64,000 nt of DNA from Leifsonia sp. C5G2. GTDB taxonomy: Bacteria > Actinomycetota > Actinomycetes > Actinomycetales > Microbacteriaceae. This document shows positions 36,884 to 45,129 of the stretch, piece after piece (the stretch's first letter is position 1; each line of letters starts with the position of its first letter). The translations under genes and the position numbers were made by a program. The stretch is from assembly GCF_013359685.1 (NCBI RefSeq), contig NZ_JABFMV010000005.1, forward strand, positions 124,001-188,000. Direction: 5' to 3'. The notes under the pieces were generated by a model. It did not search any database. It was not told the DNA's origin and saw nothing but the letters and a program-made list of their open reading frames with translations.

Positions 36884-37747
36884 CTACTTGAGCAGCCGGG
36901 AGAGCACCCGGTCTGCCAGGGGTTTTCCGCCGGTCTGGCAGGTCGGGCAGTACTGGAACGTCGAGTCGTGGAAGATGACCTGCCGGATGGTGTCGCCGCA
37001 CACCGGGCAGGGCTCGCCGGTGCGGCCGTGCACGCGGAGGTTCGACTTCTTCTCGCTCTTCAGCTCGGACGCGGCGAGGCCGTCGGCGCGCGCAAGTGCC
37101 TCGCGCAGCGTCGACTGCGTCGCCTGGTACAGGCGGGCCACATCGTCCGCCGGCATGCTCGCCGGCTTGTACGGGGACATCTTGGCGACATGGAGGATCT
37201 CGTCGGAGTAAGCGTTGCCGATGCCGGCGATCAGCGACTGGTTGCGCAGAACTCCCTTGATCTGAGCGCGACCCTGCGCGGCGAGGATGCGGGCGAACGC
37301 CTCCTCGGTGAACGCGGGGTCGAGCGGATCGGGGCCGAGGCGCGCGATACCGGGAACCTCTGCGGGATCGTGCACCACGTAGATCGCGAGGCTCTTCTTG
37401 GTGCCGGCCTCGGTGATATCGAGCCCGGTTCCGTCGTCGAGCACGAGGCGCGCAGCGAGCGGGCCTTTGCCCAGCCGTCCGGTCGGAGGGGGCGGGGGCT
37501 TGTCGCGCCAGCGGATCCAGCCGGCGCGGGCCAGGTGGATCACGACGTGCAACTCGCCCGCGGTGAGATCGAGGAACTTGCCGTGCCGGGTGACCCCGCC
37601 GATCGTCAGGCCGTGGAGGGCATCGGCAGGGGGATCGAACGTCTTCAGCGCGGAGAAGGCGACAATGCTCAGCCTGTCGATGACACGACCTTTCAACCGG
37701 CCGTCGAGGTCGGCTGCGAGGGCGGTGACTTCCGGAAGTTCGGGCAT
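36884..37747 (-). CDS. DNA-formamidopyrimidine glycosylase family protein (Fpg/Nei)
   Basis: This 287-residue base-excision repair glycosylase begins MPELPEVTALAADLDGRLKG; after Met removal the Pro N-terminus and Glu act in catalysis. It has RHGKFLDL with the conserved Lys, the H2TH region (IAGIGNAYSDEILHVAKMSP), and a C-terminal zinc finger (CPVCGDTIRQVIF, then YCPTCQTGGKPL). It removes oxidised bases. It may be an Fpg paralogue because the genome probably has a canonical mutM next to rnc. The ATG at 37747 was chosen by the MPELPE start. Confidence 0.9.
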   Translation of the reverse strand: MPELPEVTALAADLDGRLKGRVIDRLSIVAFSALKTFDPPADALHGLTIGGVTRHGKFLDLTAGELHVVIHLARAGWIRWRDKPPPPPTGRLGKGPLAARLVLDDGTGLDITEAGTKKSLAIYVVHDPAEVPGIARLGPDPLDPAFTEEAFARILAAQGRAQIKGVLRNQSLIAGIGNAYSDEILHVAKMSPYKPASMPADDVARLYQATQSTLREALARADGLAASELKSEKKSNLRVHGRTGEPCPVCGDTIRQVIFHDSTFQYCPTCQTGGKPLADRVLSRLLK

Positions 37748-37795
37748 CACCCCTAGTCTGCCCCTGACCACTGACATCGGCAGTAGTGTGATGCG

Positions 37796-38215
37796 ATGGA
37801 TATCAGAGTCGCAGCCTACGGAGTGATCACGGAGGGCGACCGCATCCTGCTGGCGCACTGGAACGAAGGCGGCAAGTCCGGCTGGACGCTTCCCGGCGGC
37901 GGCATCGACCCGGGAGAGGACCCGGCAGACGCGGTCGTGCGCGAGATCGCCGAGGAGACCGGGTATGCAGGCGAAGCCGGTGAGCTGCTCGGGATCGACT
38001 CGAAGGTGATCCCGGCCGAGCACCGCTTCGTCAGCGACGCAGGGCCGCTGCACGCTCTGCGCATCGTCTACCGCGCACGGGTGGTCGGCGGCACGCTGAC
38101 CAACGAACGCGACGGGACGACCGACGAGGCAGCATGGTTCGCCCTGTCGGCCATCCCGAACAGGCGGGTCGAGCTCGTCGACATCGCACTCCGCATGGCG
38201 GGACTCCGCGACTAG
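37796..38215 (+). CDS. Nudix hydrolase
   Basis: This 139-residue protein has an exact Nudix box, GIDPGEDPADAVVREIAEETGY (about 39-60; G.5.E.7.RE..EE.G), in a single-domain protein with LLAHWNEGGKSGWTLPGGG before it. It hydrolyses a nucleoside diphosphate linked to another moiety; the substrate is not predictable. Its stop overlaps the pspC-like gene, which converges. Confidence 0.9.
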   Translation: MDIRVAAYGVITEGDRILLAHWNEGGKSGWTLPGGGIDPGEDPADAVVREIAEETGYAGEAGELLGIDSKVIPAEHRFVSDAGPLHALRIVYRARVVGGTLTNERDGTTDEAAWFALSAIPNRRVELVDIALRMAGLRD

Positions 38216-38412
38216 GCGGTCGCCGTCTGCTGCCTTTCGCCCGGGATGATGATCCACATCGCCAGGTAGGCGATGAACTGGGGTCCGGGCAGCAGGCACG
38301 AGAGCAGGAAGATCACGCGGACCGTCCACGGTCGCAGGCCGAAGCGGTTCGCGAGCCCGGCACAGACGCCGCCGATGATCCGGCCGTCGAGGGGACGCAT
38401 GAGTGTGTTCAT
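38212..38412 (-). CDS. PspC-domain small membrane protein
   Basis: This 66-residue protein has RPLDGRIIGGVCAGLANRFGLRPWTVRVIFLLS, the PspC domain signature, and one or two helices ending in YLAMWIIIPGE. PspC proteins take part in envelope-stress responses in some bacteria; here the short single-domain form is common in actinobacteria with no assigned role. The stop overlaps the Nudix gene by four bases in convergent orientation. Confidence 0.88.
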   Translation of the reverse strand: MNTLMRPLDGRIIGGVCAGLANRFGLRPWTVRVIFLLSCLLPGPQFIAYLAMWIIIPGERQQTATA

Positions 38413-38476
38413 GCCTCCAGCGTCTCAGCGCGCGCGGAAGCGCACCATCGGGGTAACCCCCGAAAGAACCCTGGGG

Positions 38477-39052
38477 TCAGAGCTCGGCGCCGGAAGCGGA
38501 TTCCGACGTCGTGGCCGGCGTCGTGGGCTCCTCGTCGGCGACCCACAGCTCGTCGTCGGCCCGGAACGTCTGCCACACCGCGTAGAGCACGCCGACGGCG
38601 GCGACGATACCCACGACGATCGCGACGACACCGCCCGCACCGGGACCCGACTTCTTCGGCGCCGGCTTCTTGGTCAGCTGCTTCGCGGCCTTCGAGAAAT
38701 CGCCGGAGAAGGCGGCGGCGCGAGCGGCCCGCGCATGGTCGACCACCGAGAGCGCCGTCCCGACGGCGGTGCCGACGGCCGGGATGACGTCGCCGACGAC
38801 GCGCTCCCGGGCAGCACCGGCGTACCGGCTGGCGGTGGACTTGGCGGTCTCGGCGGCGGGACGCACATAGGTGTCGTAGCCGTCACGGACGCGCGGCGCG
38901 ATCTCCTCGCGTGTGTAGTAGGCCGCCTGCTTACGCGCCTCGGCAGCCAGGGCGTTGGCATTCGCCAGCACCTCCTGCTGCTGGGTCCACAGGTCCTCGG
39001 CTCCGCTGCGCAGTCGCTTGAGCTCCTTCTTGCGCTTCCGTGTCAGGCTCAT
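38477..39052 (-). CDS. Conserved hypothetical membrane-anchored protein
   Basis: This 191-residue protein has a highly basic start (SLTRKRKKELKRLR), then long charged and Ala-rich helices (about 15-110) with repeated AAR and AAKQ patterns that look like an apolipoprotein- or YtxH-like helical rod. A single membrane helix (about 142-163, GVVAIVVGIVAAVGVLYAVW) is followed by an acidic tail. I do not recognise a named family. The ATG at 39052 is preceded by GGAGGAAC. Confidence 0.75.
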   Translation of the reverse strand: MSLTRKRKKELKRLRSGAEDLWTQQQEVLANANALAAEARKQAAYYTREEIAPRVRDGYDTYVRPAAETAKSTASRYAGAARERVVGDVIPAVGTAVGTALSVVDHARAARAAAFSGDFSKAAKQLTKKPAPKKSGPGAGGVVAIVVGIVAAVGVLYAVWQTFRADDELWVADEEPTTPATTSESASGAEL

Positions 39053-39175
39053 CTGTTCCTCCGTTGCGTCGGGGTGGCGACTGACTCCATCTTGCCACCG
39101 AAAGGGCTGAGGATGGCCCGAGAGGTCATCTCGGCCTCCGGAGTCCTCTATACGCCCTGTGCAAGAATTGGTGCC

Positions 39176-39715
39176 ATGTCTAAGCACACCGCTGTCGCCA
39201 CGCTCCACACTAACTATGGAGACATCAAGGTCAACCTCTTCGGCAACCACGCGCCGAAGACGGTCCGCAACTTCACCGGACTGGCGACGGGCGAGATCGA
39301 GTGGACGCACCCCGCCACGGGCGAGAAGTCGAACGCTCCTCTCTACGACGGTGTGATCTTCCACCGCATCATCCCGGGCTTCATGATCCAGGGCGGCGAC
39401 CCCCTCGGCCAGGGCGTCGGCGGCCCGGGCTACCAGTTCGACGACGAGATCAACCCGGAGCTCGACTTCACCCAGCCGTACATGCTCGCCATGGCGAACG
39501 CGGGCATCCAGGGCGGCCGTGGCACCAACGGTTCGCAGTTCTTCATCACCGTCGGCCCGACGACCTGGCTGCAGGGCAAGCACACCATCTTCGGCGAGGT
39601 GGCGGACGACGCGTCGCGCCGGATCGTCGACAAGCTGGCCGAGGTGCCGACCGACGCCCGCGACCGGCCCCTCGACGACGTCGTGATCGAGTCGATCGAC
39701 ATCGAGCAGGTCTGA
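39176..39715 (+). CDS. Peptidyl-prolyl cis-trans isomerase (cyclophilin type)
   Basis: This 179-residue cytoplasmic cyclophilin has NYGDIKVNLFGNHAPKTVRNF, FHRIIPGFMIQGGDP (catalytic Arg region), MLAMANAGIQGGRGTNGSQFFIT and a C-terminal FGEVADDASRRIVDK. It accelerates proline isomerisation. The ATG at 39176 is chosen since the upstream frame codes unrelated sequence. Its location near the gyrase region followed by a rhomboid gene and crgA is common in actinobacteria. Confidence 0.95.
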   Translation: MSKHTAVATLHTNYGDIKVNLFGNHAPKTVRNFTGLATGEIEWTHPATGEKSNAPLYDGVIFHRIIPGFMIQGGDPLGQGVGGPGYQFDDEINPELDFTQPYMLAMANAGIQGGRGTNGSQFFITVGPTTWLQGKHTIFGEVADDASRRIVDKLAEVPTDARDRPLDDVVIESIDIEQV

Positions 39716-39738
39716 GAGACGGCGGGCGAGCAGCACAG

Positions 39739-40593
39739 ATGACTCAGCCCGTCGACGCGCGCGCCGGCTACTGCTACCGGCACCCGGACCGCGAGAGCTA
39801 CGTGCTCTGCCAGCGGTGCGGGCGCACGATCTGCGGGGAATGCCAGACGCCCGCCGCGGTCGGCGTCGTGTGCCCCGAGTGCATGGCGCAGCAGCGCGCG
39901 ACCCATCCGCGGACCAAGCCCGCGTGGCTGACCCGCATGACCGGCGGCGGCGCACCCGTGGTGACCTACGTGATCATCGCGATCTGCGTCGCGGTCTTCA
40001 TCGTGCAGACCATCGGCGACCTCCTCGGCCTGCCGGTGACGAGCGCCCTGCACTACGCGGGCGCGTACTCCTACCCTGCAGCGGTCTCCGGAGCGTTCGA
40101 GCCGTGGCGGATGCTCACCAGCATCTTCGCGCACGCCAACATCCTGCACCTGCTGCTGAACATGTACACGCTGTGGGTGTTCGGTTCCGCGCTCGAGCCT
40201 CTGCTCGGTCGTGCCCGCTATCTGGCCCTTTTCCTGATCAGCGGATTCGCCGGCTCCCTCGGCGTGCTCCTGATCGCCTCGCCGCTCGTACCGGTGGTCG
40301 GCGCGTCCGGCGCGATCTTCGGCCTGTTCGGCGCCTTCCTCATCATCCAGCGGCGGCTGGGCGGCAATGCGACACAGATGCTGGTGCTGCTGGCGATCAA
40401 CCTGGGCATCGGATTCTTGCCCAGCTTCAACATCGCCTGGCAGGCGCATGTCGGCGGACTCATCGGCGGCTTCCTGGTCGGCCTCATCTACGTGGAGACC
40501 CGGCAGCCGCAGCGGCGCCGCTGGCAGCTTCCGCTCCTGGTCGTGCTGTGCGTGGTGTTCGTCGCGCTGAGCCTCATCCACTTCTTCGTGTAG
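39739..40593 (+). CDS. Rhomboid-family intramembrane serine protease
   Basis: This 284-residue protein has an N-terminal B-box-like zinc domain (CYRHPDRESYVLCQRCGRTICGECQ, then CPECM, about residues 12-50). The six-helix rhomboid fold follows, with HANILHLLLNMYTLW, the catalytic Ser in VGASGAIFGLFGAF and the catalytic His in WQAHVGGLIGGF. It cleaves transmembrane helices of unknown substrates. It begins 23 bases after the cyclophilin gene. Confidence 0.92.
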   Translation: MTQPVDARAGYCYRHPDRESYVLCQRCGRTICGECQTPAAVGVVCPECMAQQRATHPRTKPAWLTRMTGGGAPVVTYVIIAICVAVFIVQTIGDLLGLPVTSALHYAGAYSYPAAVSGAFEPWRMLTSIFAHANILHLLLNMYTLWVFGSALEPLLGRARYLALFLISGFAGSLGVLLIASPLVPVVGASGAIFGLFGAFLIIQRRLGGNATQMLVLLAINLGIGFLPSFNIAWQAHVGGLIGGFLVGLIYVETRQPQRRRWQLPLLVVLCVVFVALSLIHFFV

Positions 40594-40604
40594 TTCCCAC
40601 ACCT

Positions 40605-40745
40605 CGTGGATAAGTTATCCACAGGCTTATTAACACTGTGGGTAATTACACGGGTGTAACTCTCCACAGGCTTATTAACACTGGGGAAACCGCGCGGGAA
40701 CGAGCCGCAACTATCCACATGGAACCTGTGGAGAACTGTGGACAA
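40605..40745. promoter_or_regulatory. Dense DnaA-box cluster with two 20-bp direct repeats
   Basis: The gap between the rhomboid and crgA genes holds TTATCCACA (40615-40623, perfect), CGTGGATAA (40605-40613), TGTGGGTAA (40637-40645), CTATCCACA (40711-40719) and TGTGGACAA (40737-40745), plus TGTGGAGAA between the last two. It includes AT-rich TTATTAACAC patches. A DnaA-binding or titration site is plausible; it lies about 15 kb from oriC. Confidence 0.6.
40619..40683. repeat. Perfect 20-bp direct repeat pair
   Basis: CCACAGGCTTATTAACACTG occurs at 40619-40638 and again at 40664-40683, 45 bases apart, inside the DnaA-box cluster. Each copy contains half a DnaA box and an AT-rich core. Confidence 0.9.
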
Positions 40746-40794
40746 GCGAAAACCCGGGCCGGCCCGGGTCTCGGGATGTCGGTGGGTGGCGGCG

Positions 40795-41055
40795 TCAGCG
40801 CCAGCGGGTGGTCATCAGGAAGCCGATGAAGGCGATGCCGAAGCCGACCAGGATGTTCCAGGCGCCGAGCGCGGGGATCGGGTACTGGTTCTGGCTGACG
40901 TAGAAGACGATGATCCAGACCAGGCCGAGCAGCATGAAGCCGAACATCACCGGCTTGAACCAGACCGGGTTCGGCGCGTCCTCTCCGGAGGTCGCCTGTG
41001 CGCGCTCCGCGCGCGCGGGGCGCTCGATCCGGGTCTTCGACTTGCTGCGTGCCAT
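40795..41055 (-). CDS. crgA: Cell division protein CrgA
   Basis: This 86-residue protein has a basic N-terminus and two membrane helices (about 34-53 VMFGFMLLGLVWIIVFYV and 65-83). The segment YPIPALGAWNILVGFGIAFIGFLMTTRWR is the CrgA signature. CrgA is an actinobacterial divisome membrane protein that contacts FtsZ and PBPs. The ATG at 41055 was chosen over far upstream frame extensions. Its place beside the rhomboid and FHA/PknB clusters is normal. Confidence 0.93.
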   Translation of the reverse strand: MARSKSKTRIERPARAERAQATSGEDAPNPVWFKPVMFGFMLLGLVWIIVFYVSQNQYPIPALGAWNILVGFGIAFIGFLMTTRWR

Positions 41056-41132
41056 AGCACCACAGTGTAGCGGGGAAGCCCCCGGGGTTCCTGATGCCCC
41101 CGAACGGGGGATAGGCCTGTGGATGCCGCTGG

Positions 41133-41820
41133 TCATGACTCCTCCGAGCCGCTTGTGGGGCGCGGTCCTCGGTTTCGCAAGAGGAGCCAACGCGAGCCCC
41201 CGTCGTCGGCGCATGGCTCTGCGGCCATGTCGAACGGTTCGCCCCCCGCGTCGAAGACGCGCGCGCATTGCCATCCGGCGGAGTCGGCAAGGGAAAGGAA
41301 GTCGGCGAAGGACGGAGAGAAGAGAAACTGAACTTCTTCGAGCATCGTTCCTGTCGCTTCATCCCATACCGTCACGCGCTCGTCTCTGGTGCTGTCCAGC
41401 GGATCCACGAAACCCTCGGCCCAGGAGTAGTCAATGGCGTGGGCTCGCCAAGTTGCCCGCCCTGCCGACCGCTTGTGGGTCGGAAAGCTCGAAGACCTCG
41501 TGACCGAACGAACGACGCGCCTCCAGGATGCCTCGCTCAAGCCGCTCGCACAGGGCAGACGGGACCGCCCGCCGAACGACGGTCGCCCCTTCGTCCTTGA
41601 GAGCGCGAGCGTGGTGCGCAACGCCCGTGCCGGCTGCAAGCCTGGGCTCGACCCACTGGGAGAGGGTCAGAGACGGGACCGCCACGCTCCAGAAATCTCT
41701 TGTTCCGCAGGTATCGATGTATTGCATGGAACAAGCGAAATATAAAAAGACAATGTTCAAATCCCCGATACAGGTAGTTTGATGGAAGGGATGGCATGAA
41801 TCGCTAGTGTGCCGCTTCAC
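41133..41820 (-). pseudogene. Frame-broken remnant, possibly a methyltransferase
   Basis: Two minus-strand frames look like pieces of one gene. The 5' part (ending near 41431) has LAAGTGVAHHARALKDEGATVV, which resembles a SAM-binding GTG loop, though part of it (DEGATVVRRAVPSALCERLERGI) could be an oxygenase N-terminus. The 3' part, in another frame, ends YSWAEGFVDPLDSTRDE, then VTVWDEATGTMLEEVQF and DSAGWQCARVFDAGGEPF. That ending looks like the C-terminal half of a class I methyltransferase. Composition is lower in GC around 41700-41900 than nearby. Family assignment is weak; the breakage is the main point. Confidence 0.4.
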
Positions 41821-42196
41821 TGACGCTTGCTATAAAGATTTGGCCCGTTCGGGGAGGTACATCGGTCGTTTGAGCACATTTCGAAATGCACGAACTCAGT
41901 GGCGCTGTGAGTGGAAGGTCTCTGCCCGCCAGGTAGAGGTCCTTGCCCTTGTCAGTCAAGGCCTCAACTATGAGGAGGTCGGTGCCCGCCTGAGAATTAC
42001 CACGCACACCGTTGCCCACCACGTTGCCGCCATGGGTCGGGTCCTCGCGGCTTCGAACAGGCCGGCACTCGTAGCCATCGCGATCACCACCGGCCTGCTG
42101 GACGCCGAGCACTGGCCAGCCGTGCCTAGCGGAAAACTCTGCGGCCGTCTTGGGGGGTCTTGCGCCTGCTCAACGAGCCGGATCGAGCCCCGATGA
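41807..42196 (+). CDS. Short LuxR-type HTH protein (HTH domain only)
   Basis: This 129-residue frame has a LuxR-family DNA-binding domain (VSARQVEVLALVSQGLNYEEVGARLRITTHTVAHHVAAMGRVL, about 38-80) without a sensor or receiver domain. The start is uncertain: GTG at 41807, or a later TTG. The region before the HTH has no clear domain. The stop overlaps the exporter start (ATGA), so the two are coupled and this is probably its regulator, or the remnant of a longer one. Confidence 0.6.
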   Translation: MCRFTDACYKDLARSGRYIGRLSTFRNARTQWRCEWKVSARQVEVLALVSQGLNYEEVGARLRITTHTVAHHVAAMGRVLAASNRPALVAIAITTGLLDAEHWPAVPSGKLCGRLGGSCACSTSRIEPR

Positions 42197-43467
42197 CAGC
42201 CATCGGATCACGGAACCCGATGCGGTCGGGGCCGAACGTTGTGGTTGCTTCGTTCACGTCGAATCTGAGCGACGGGGTACAGCTGGCCGTCGTCCCCCTT
42301 CTGGCGCTGACCATCTCGGACTCGCCGCTGGGCATCGGCGCGATCGCCATCGCTCGCGTGGTCTCCTCGGTCGCGCTCACCGCACCGCTCGGGGTGATCG
42401 CGGACCGTTACGACAGGTTCCTCACAAGCTCGTTCGCCAACGCGTTCCGCGCGATGGTGATGATCGCCGTCGTCGCCATGATGGGTACGGGACTCGGCAG
42501 CATTGGACTGCTCATGGCGGCCGCCGCGCTGCTCGGTGTTGGAGAGACACTGTTCGAGACAGCGTCGAGTGCGGTAATTCCCGAGGTCGTGCTACCTGAC
42601 CGCCTGCAGAGATACAACTCATACATCTCATTCGGCCAGACGTTCGCCAACGGAGTGATAGGACCGGTCCTCGGCGCGGTTCTCTTCGGCGTCGACCATC
42701 AGCTCTCCCTTCTCGTGACGACCGCTCTGCTTGCGATGTCCGGCGGACTGCTCTCAGCGGGTATCCCGCGTGGAGCCGCGCGCTGTCGGCCTGACAGTGC
42801 CCTGCCCGTTCGCGACACGGCTGCACCACGCTTGCTGAGCGACGTCGCTGCAGGCATTCGCGCGGTTCGCGCCAGGCGCGCGATCGTCGCGCTGCTCGTT
42901 CTCACCGCCGGATGGAATTTCTTCGGATGGATGCCGGAGGGGCCGCTGGTCATTTTCGTCACACGCGAACTGGGAGGTACAGAGGCGGCGTTCGCCTTCC
43001 TCTTGGTTACGACCGCGCTGGGATCGCTGGTCGGTTCGGCGCTCGGAGGGTTCGTCGGAAGGCGAACCCGGACGGCGGTTCTCTGGGGAGCGACTCCGCT
43101 TTATGGACTGGGATTCATCGGCGTATATTTCCTGCACGACCCCTGGGCCATCGGTGCGGTGTTCTTCGTGCAGGGACTACCGCTCATGATGTGGGCGATC
43201 ACCGCGACGACACTCCGGCAGCGCCTCGTGGACAACGATGTCCTCGGCCGAGTGAACTCCATCTTCTACGGCACCGCAATCGCCCTGGGGCCGCTCGGGA
43301 TGGGCGCAGGATCCCTGCTGGCTGCCGTCTCCTCGGCTCGGACCACCTTCATCGTCTCGGGATTCGCCCTCCTGCTGGTCGGCCTCGCGGTGGCAGTAGC
43401 GACGAGCGGACGACGTGGTCGACGGGTGGCTCTAGAGCTCGACCATGCGCTTGGCCCGGTGTCATGA
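42193..43467 (+). CDS. MFS exporter (MFS_3/EntS-like)
   Basis: This 424-residue protein has about 12 membrane helices. It begins MTAIGSRNPMRSGPNVVVASFTSNLSDGVQ and has ADRYDRFLTS in the loop 2-3 position, the MFS motif-A variant of drug and siderophore exporters. The second half has SLVGSALGGFVGRRTRTAVL at the matching position. The substrate is unknown; macrolide-like efflux or siderophore export are possibilities. The ATG overlaps the LuxR-type gene by four bases. Confidence 0.85.
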   Translation: MTAIGSRNPMRSGPNVVVASFTSNLSDGVQLAVVPLLALTISDSPLGIGAIAIARVVSSVALTAPLGVIADRYDRFLTSSFANAFRAMVMIAVVAMMGTGLGSIGLLMAAAALLGVGETLFETASSAVIPEVVLPDRLQRYNSYISFGQTFANGVIGPVLGAVLFGVDHQLSLLVTTALLAMSGGLLSAGIPRGAARCRPDSALPVRDTAAPRLLSDVAAGIRAVRARRAIVALLVLTAGWNFFGWMPEGPLVIFVTRELGGTEAAFAFLLVTTALGSLVGSALGGFVGRRTRTAVLWGATPLYGLGFIGVYFLHDPWAIGAVFFVQGLPLMMWAITATTLRQRLVDNDVLGRVNSIFYGTAIALGPLGMGAGSLLAAVSSARTTFIVSGFALLLVGLAVAVATSGRRGRRVALELDHALGPVS

Positions 43468-43544
43468 GCTATTCGTGTGCAGAACTCGAGTAGGCCTGTG
43501 GAGAACTGTGTCTCTTCCCAGCGACGCTCTCTAGAATCCACCAT

Positions 43545-44306
43545 ATGACCGCCACCCGACCCCGCACGCGACGGCCGCACCGCCGGCCCACCGTGCTGGG
43601 CGTCGCCGGTGAGGTGCTCATCACCGCGGGCGTGCTCGTGCTGCTGTTCCTCGGCTGGCAGGTGTGGTGGAACAACCTGGTCCTCGCGGGCCAGCAGACC
43701 ACGGCGGCGGCACAGCAGAGCCAGAAGTGGATCGACGACGCCATGAAGGTGCCGAAGCCGAAGCCCGACACCACGACGGCGCAGGTCGATCCGCCGGTGC
43801 TCGCGAAGCCGGCGCCGTACGAGCCGTTCGCTGTGATCTACGTGCCGCGACTCGGCCCCGACTGGAAGCGCACCATCCGGCAGACGGTCGACGTGGAGCG
43901 GGTGCTGAACAGCTATACCGCCGGCGTCGGTCACTACATCGACTCGCAGCTGCCCGGGCAGGTGGGCAACTTCGCCGTCGCCGGACACGACTCCGGCTGG
44001 GGCAACACCTTCATCGACCTGTCGAAGCTGCACATCGGAGACCACATCTACGTGCAGACGAAGGACGGCTGGTACACCTACACCTTCCGCAACTTCGAGT
44101 ACGTCCAGCCGTCGGCCGTCCAGGTGCTGCTCCCGGTGCCGCGCCAGCCGCAGGCGACGCCGACCGACCGGCTGATGACGATCACGACCTGCAACCCGCC
44201 GTTCCACGCGGGCGAGCGGCTGATCGCCTACAACGTGTTCCAGTCCTACGCGCCGCCGCGGGAGATTCCGAGCGAGATCGCCGCGGCGGTCGGGCAGGGA
44301 GGCTGA
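43545..44306 (+). CDS. srtE: Class E sortase
   Basis: This 253-residue protein has one N-terminal helix (about 19-38), a Pro/Thr linker and a sortase beta-barrel. His148 (AVAGHDSGWG), Cys216 (ITTCNPPF) and Arg225 (GERLIAY) form the catalytic set. The TTCNP sequence and gene context (just before a glutamine amidotransferase) match actinobacterial class E sortases, which anchor LAXTG-type proteins. A small membrane protein follows two bases after the stop. Confidence 0.9.
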   Translation: MTATRPRTRRPHRRPTVLGVAGEVLITAGVLVLLFLGWQVWWNNLVLAGQQTTAAAQQSQKWIDDAMKVPKPKPDTTTAQVDPPVLAKPAPYEPFAVIYVPRLGPDWKRTIRQTVDVERVLNSYTAGVGHYIDSQLPGQVGNFAVAGHDSGWGNTFIDLSKLHIGDHIYVQTKDGWYTYTFRNFEYVQPSAVQVLLPVPRQPQATPTDRLMTITTCNPPFHAGERLIAYNVFQSYAPPREIPSEIAAAVGQGG

Positions 44307-44308
44307 CC

Positions 44309-44467
44309 GTGTACGCAGCATTGTGGCGTGTCCTGCCCGGCCCGTGGTGGGTCCGGCTCCTCATCCTTCTCGTCCTGGTCGCGCTCGTGCTCTTCGCGCT
44401 CGTCACCTGGGTGTTCCCCTGGGTGGATTCGCTCCTCGGCCCGCAGGAAGGTACCGTGGGGCCGTGA
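44309..44467 (+). CDS. Small single-TM protein between srtE and pabA
   Basis: This 52-residue protein has one strong helix (WWVRLLILLVLVALVLFALVTWVF, about 13-36) and a short tail. Its GTG start is two bases past the sortase stop and its stop overlaps the amidotransferase GTG start (GTGA), so the three genes are coupled. No family is named that I recognise. Similar tiny membrane proteins occur in this position in related actinobacteria. Confidence 0.75.
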   Translation: MYAALWRVLPGPWWVRLLILLVLVALVLFALVTWVFPWVDSLLGPQEGTVGP

Positions 44468-45102
44468 CCCGCGTCCTCGTCATCGACAACTACGACAGCT
44501 TCGTCTACACGCTGAACGGCTACCTGCGTGAGCTCGGAGCCGAGACCGTCGTCGTCCGCAACGACGACATCGCGATGGACGACCTCCCGTCGACTCTGGC
44601 GGAGTACGACGCGGTGCTGGTCTCGCCGGGGCCGGGCAAGCCGGCCGATGCGGGCGTGTCCATCCCGGTCGTCGAGCAGGCGCTGAAGACCGGCCAGCCG
44701 CTCCTCGGAGTCTGCCTCGGGCACCAGGCGATCGCCGAGGCGTTCGGCGGCGTCGTCACCAACGCCGAGGAGCTCATGCACGGGAAGACCTCGCAGGTCA
44801 CCCACGACCAGAGCCCGCTCTTCGACGGTGTCGCACAGCCGTTCACGGCGACGCGCTACCACTCGCTGGCGGTTGTCGACGGTACGCTGCCCGACGACCT
44901 CCATGTCACGGCCCGCACCGCGGGCGGCGTCATCATGGCGCTGCAGCACCGCGAGGCGCCGATTTACGGCGTCCAGTTCCATCCGGAGTCCGTGCTGACC
45001 GAGGGCGGCTACCGGATGCTCGGCAACTGGCTCGAGGTCGCCGGCCTCGCCGGAGCGGCCGAGGCCGCTCGTGCCCTCAACCCACTGGTGAAGCTGGGCT
45101 GA
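44464..45102 (+). CDS. pabA: Glutamine amidotransferase of anthranilate/aminodeoxychorismate synthase
   Basis: This 212-residue class I amidotransferase has the N-terminal VIDNYDSFVYTLNGYL, VSPGPGKPADAG, nucleophile Cys in GVCLGHQAIAEAFGG, and His/Glu in VQFHPESVL. It supplies ammonia to PabB or TrpE. No chorismate-using partner is adjacent, so pabA versus trpG cannot be settled from here; the pabA label follows this conserved actinobacterial location. It converges on pknB. Confidence 0.92.
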   Translation: MTRVLVIDNYDSFVYTLNGYLRELGAETVVVRNDDIAMDDLPSTLAEYDAVLVSPGPGKPADAGVSIPVVEQALKTGQPLLGVCLGHQAIAEAFGGVVTNAEELMHGKTSQVTHDQSPLFDGVAQPFTATRYHSLAVVDGTLPDDLHVTARTAGGVIMALQHREAPIYGVQFHPESVLTEGGYRMLGNWLEVAGLAGAAEAARALNPLVKLG

Positions 45103-45129
45103 ATCGCGCCGACGCAGGCGAGCGGCGGA

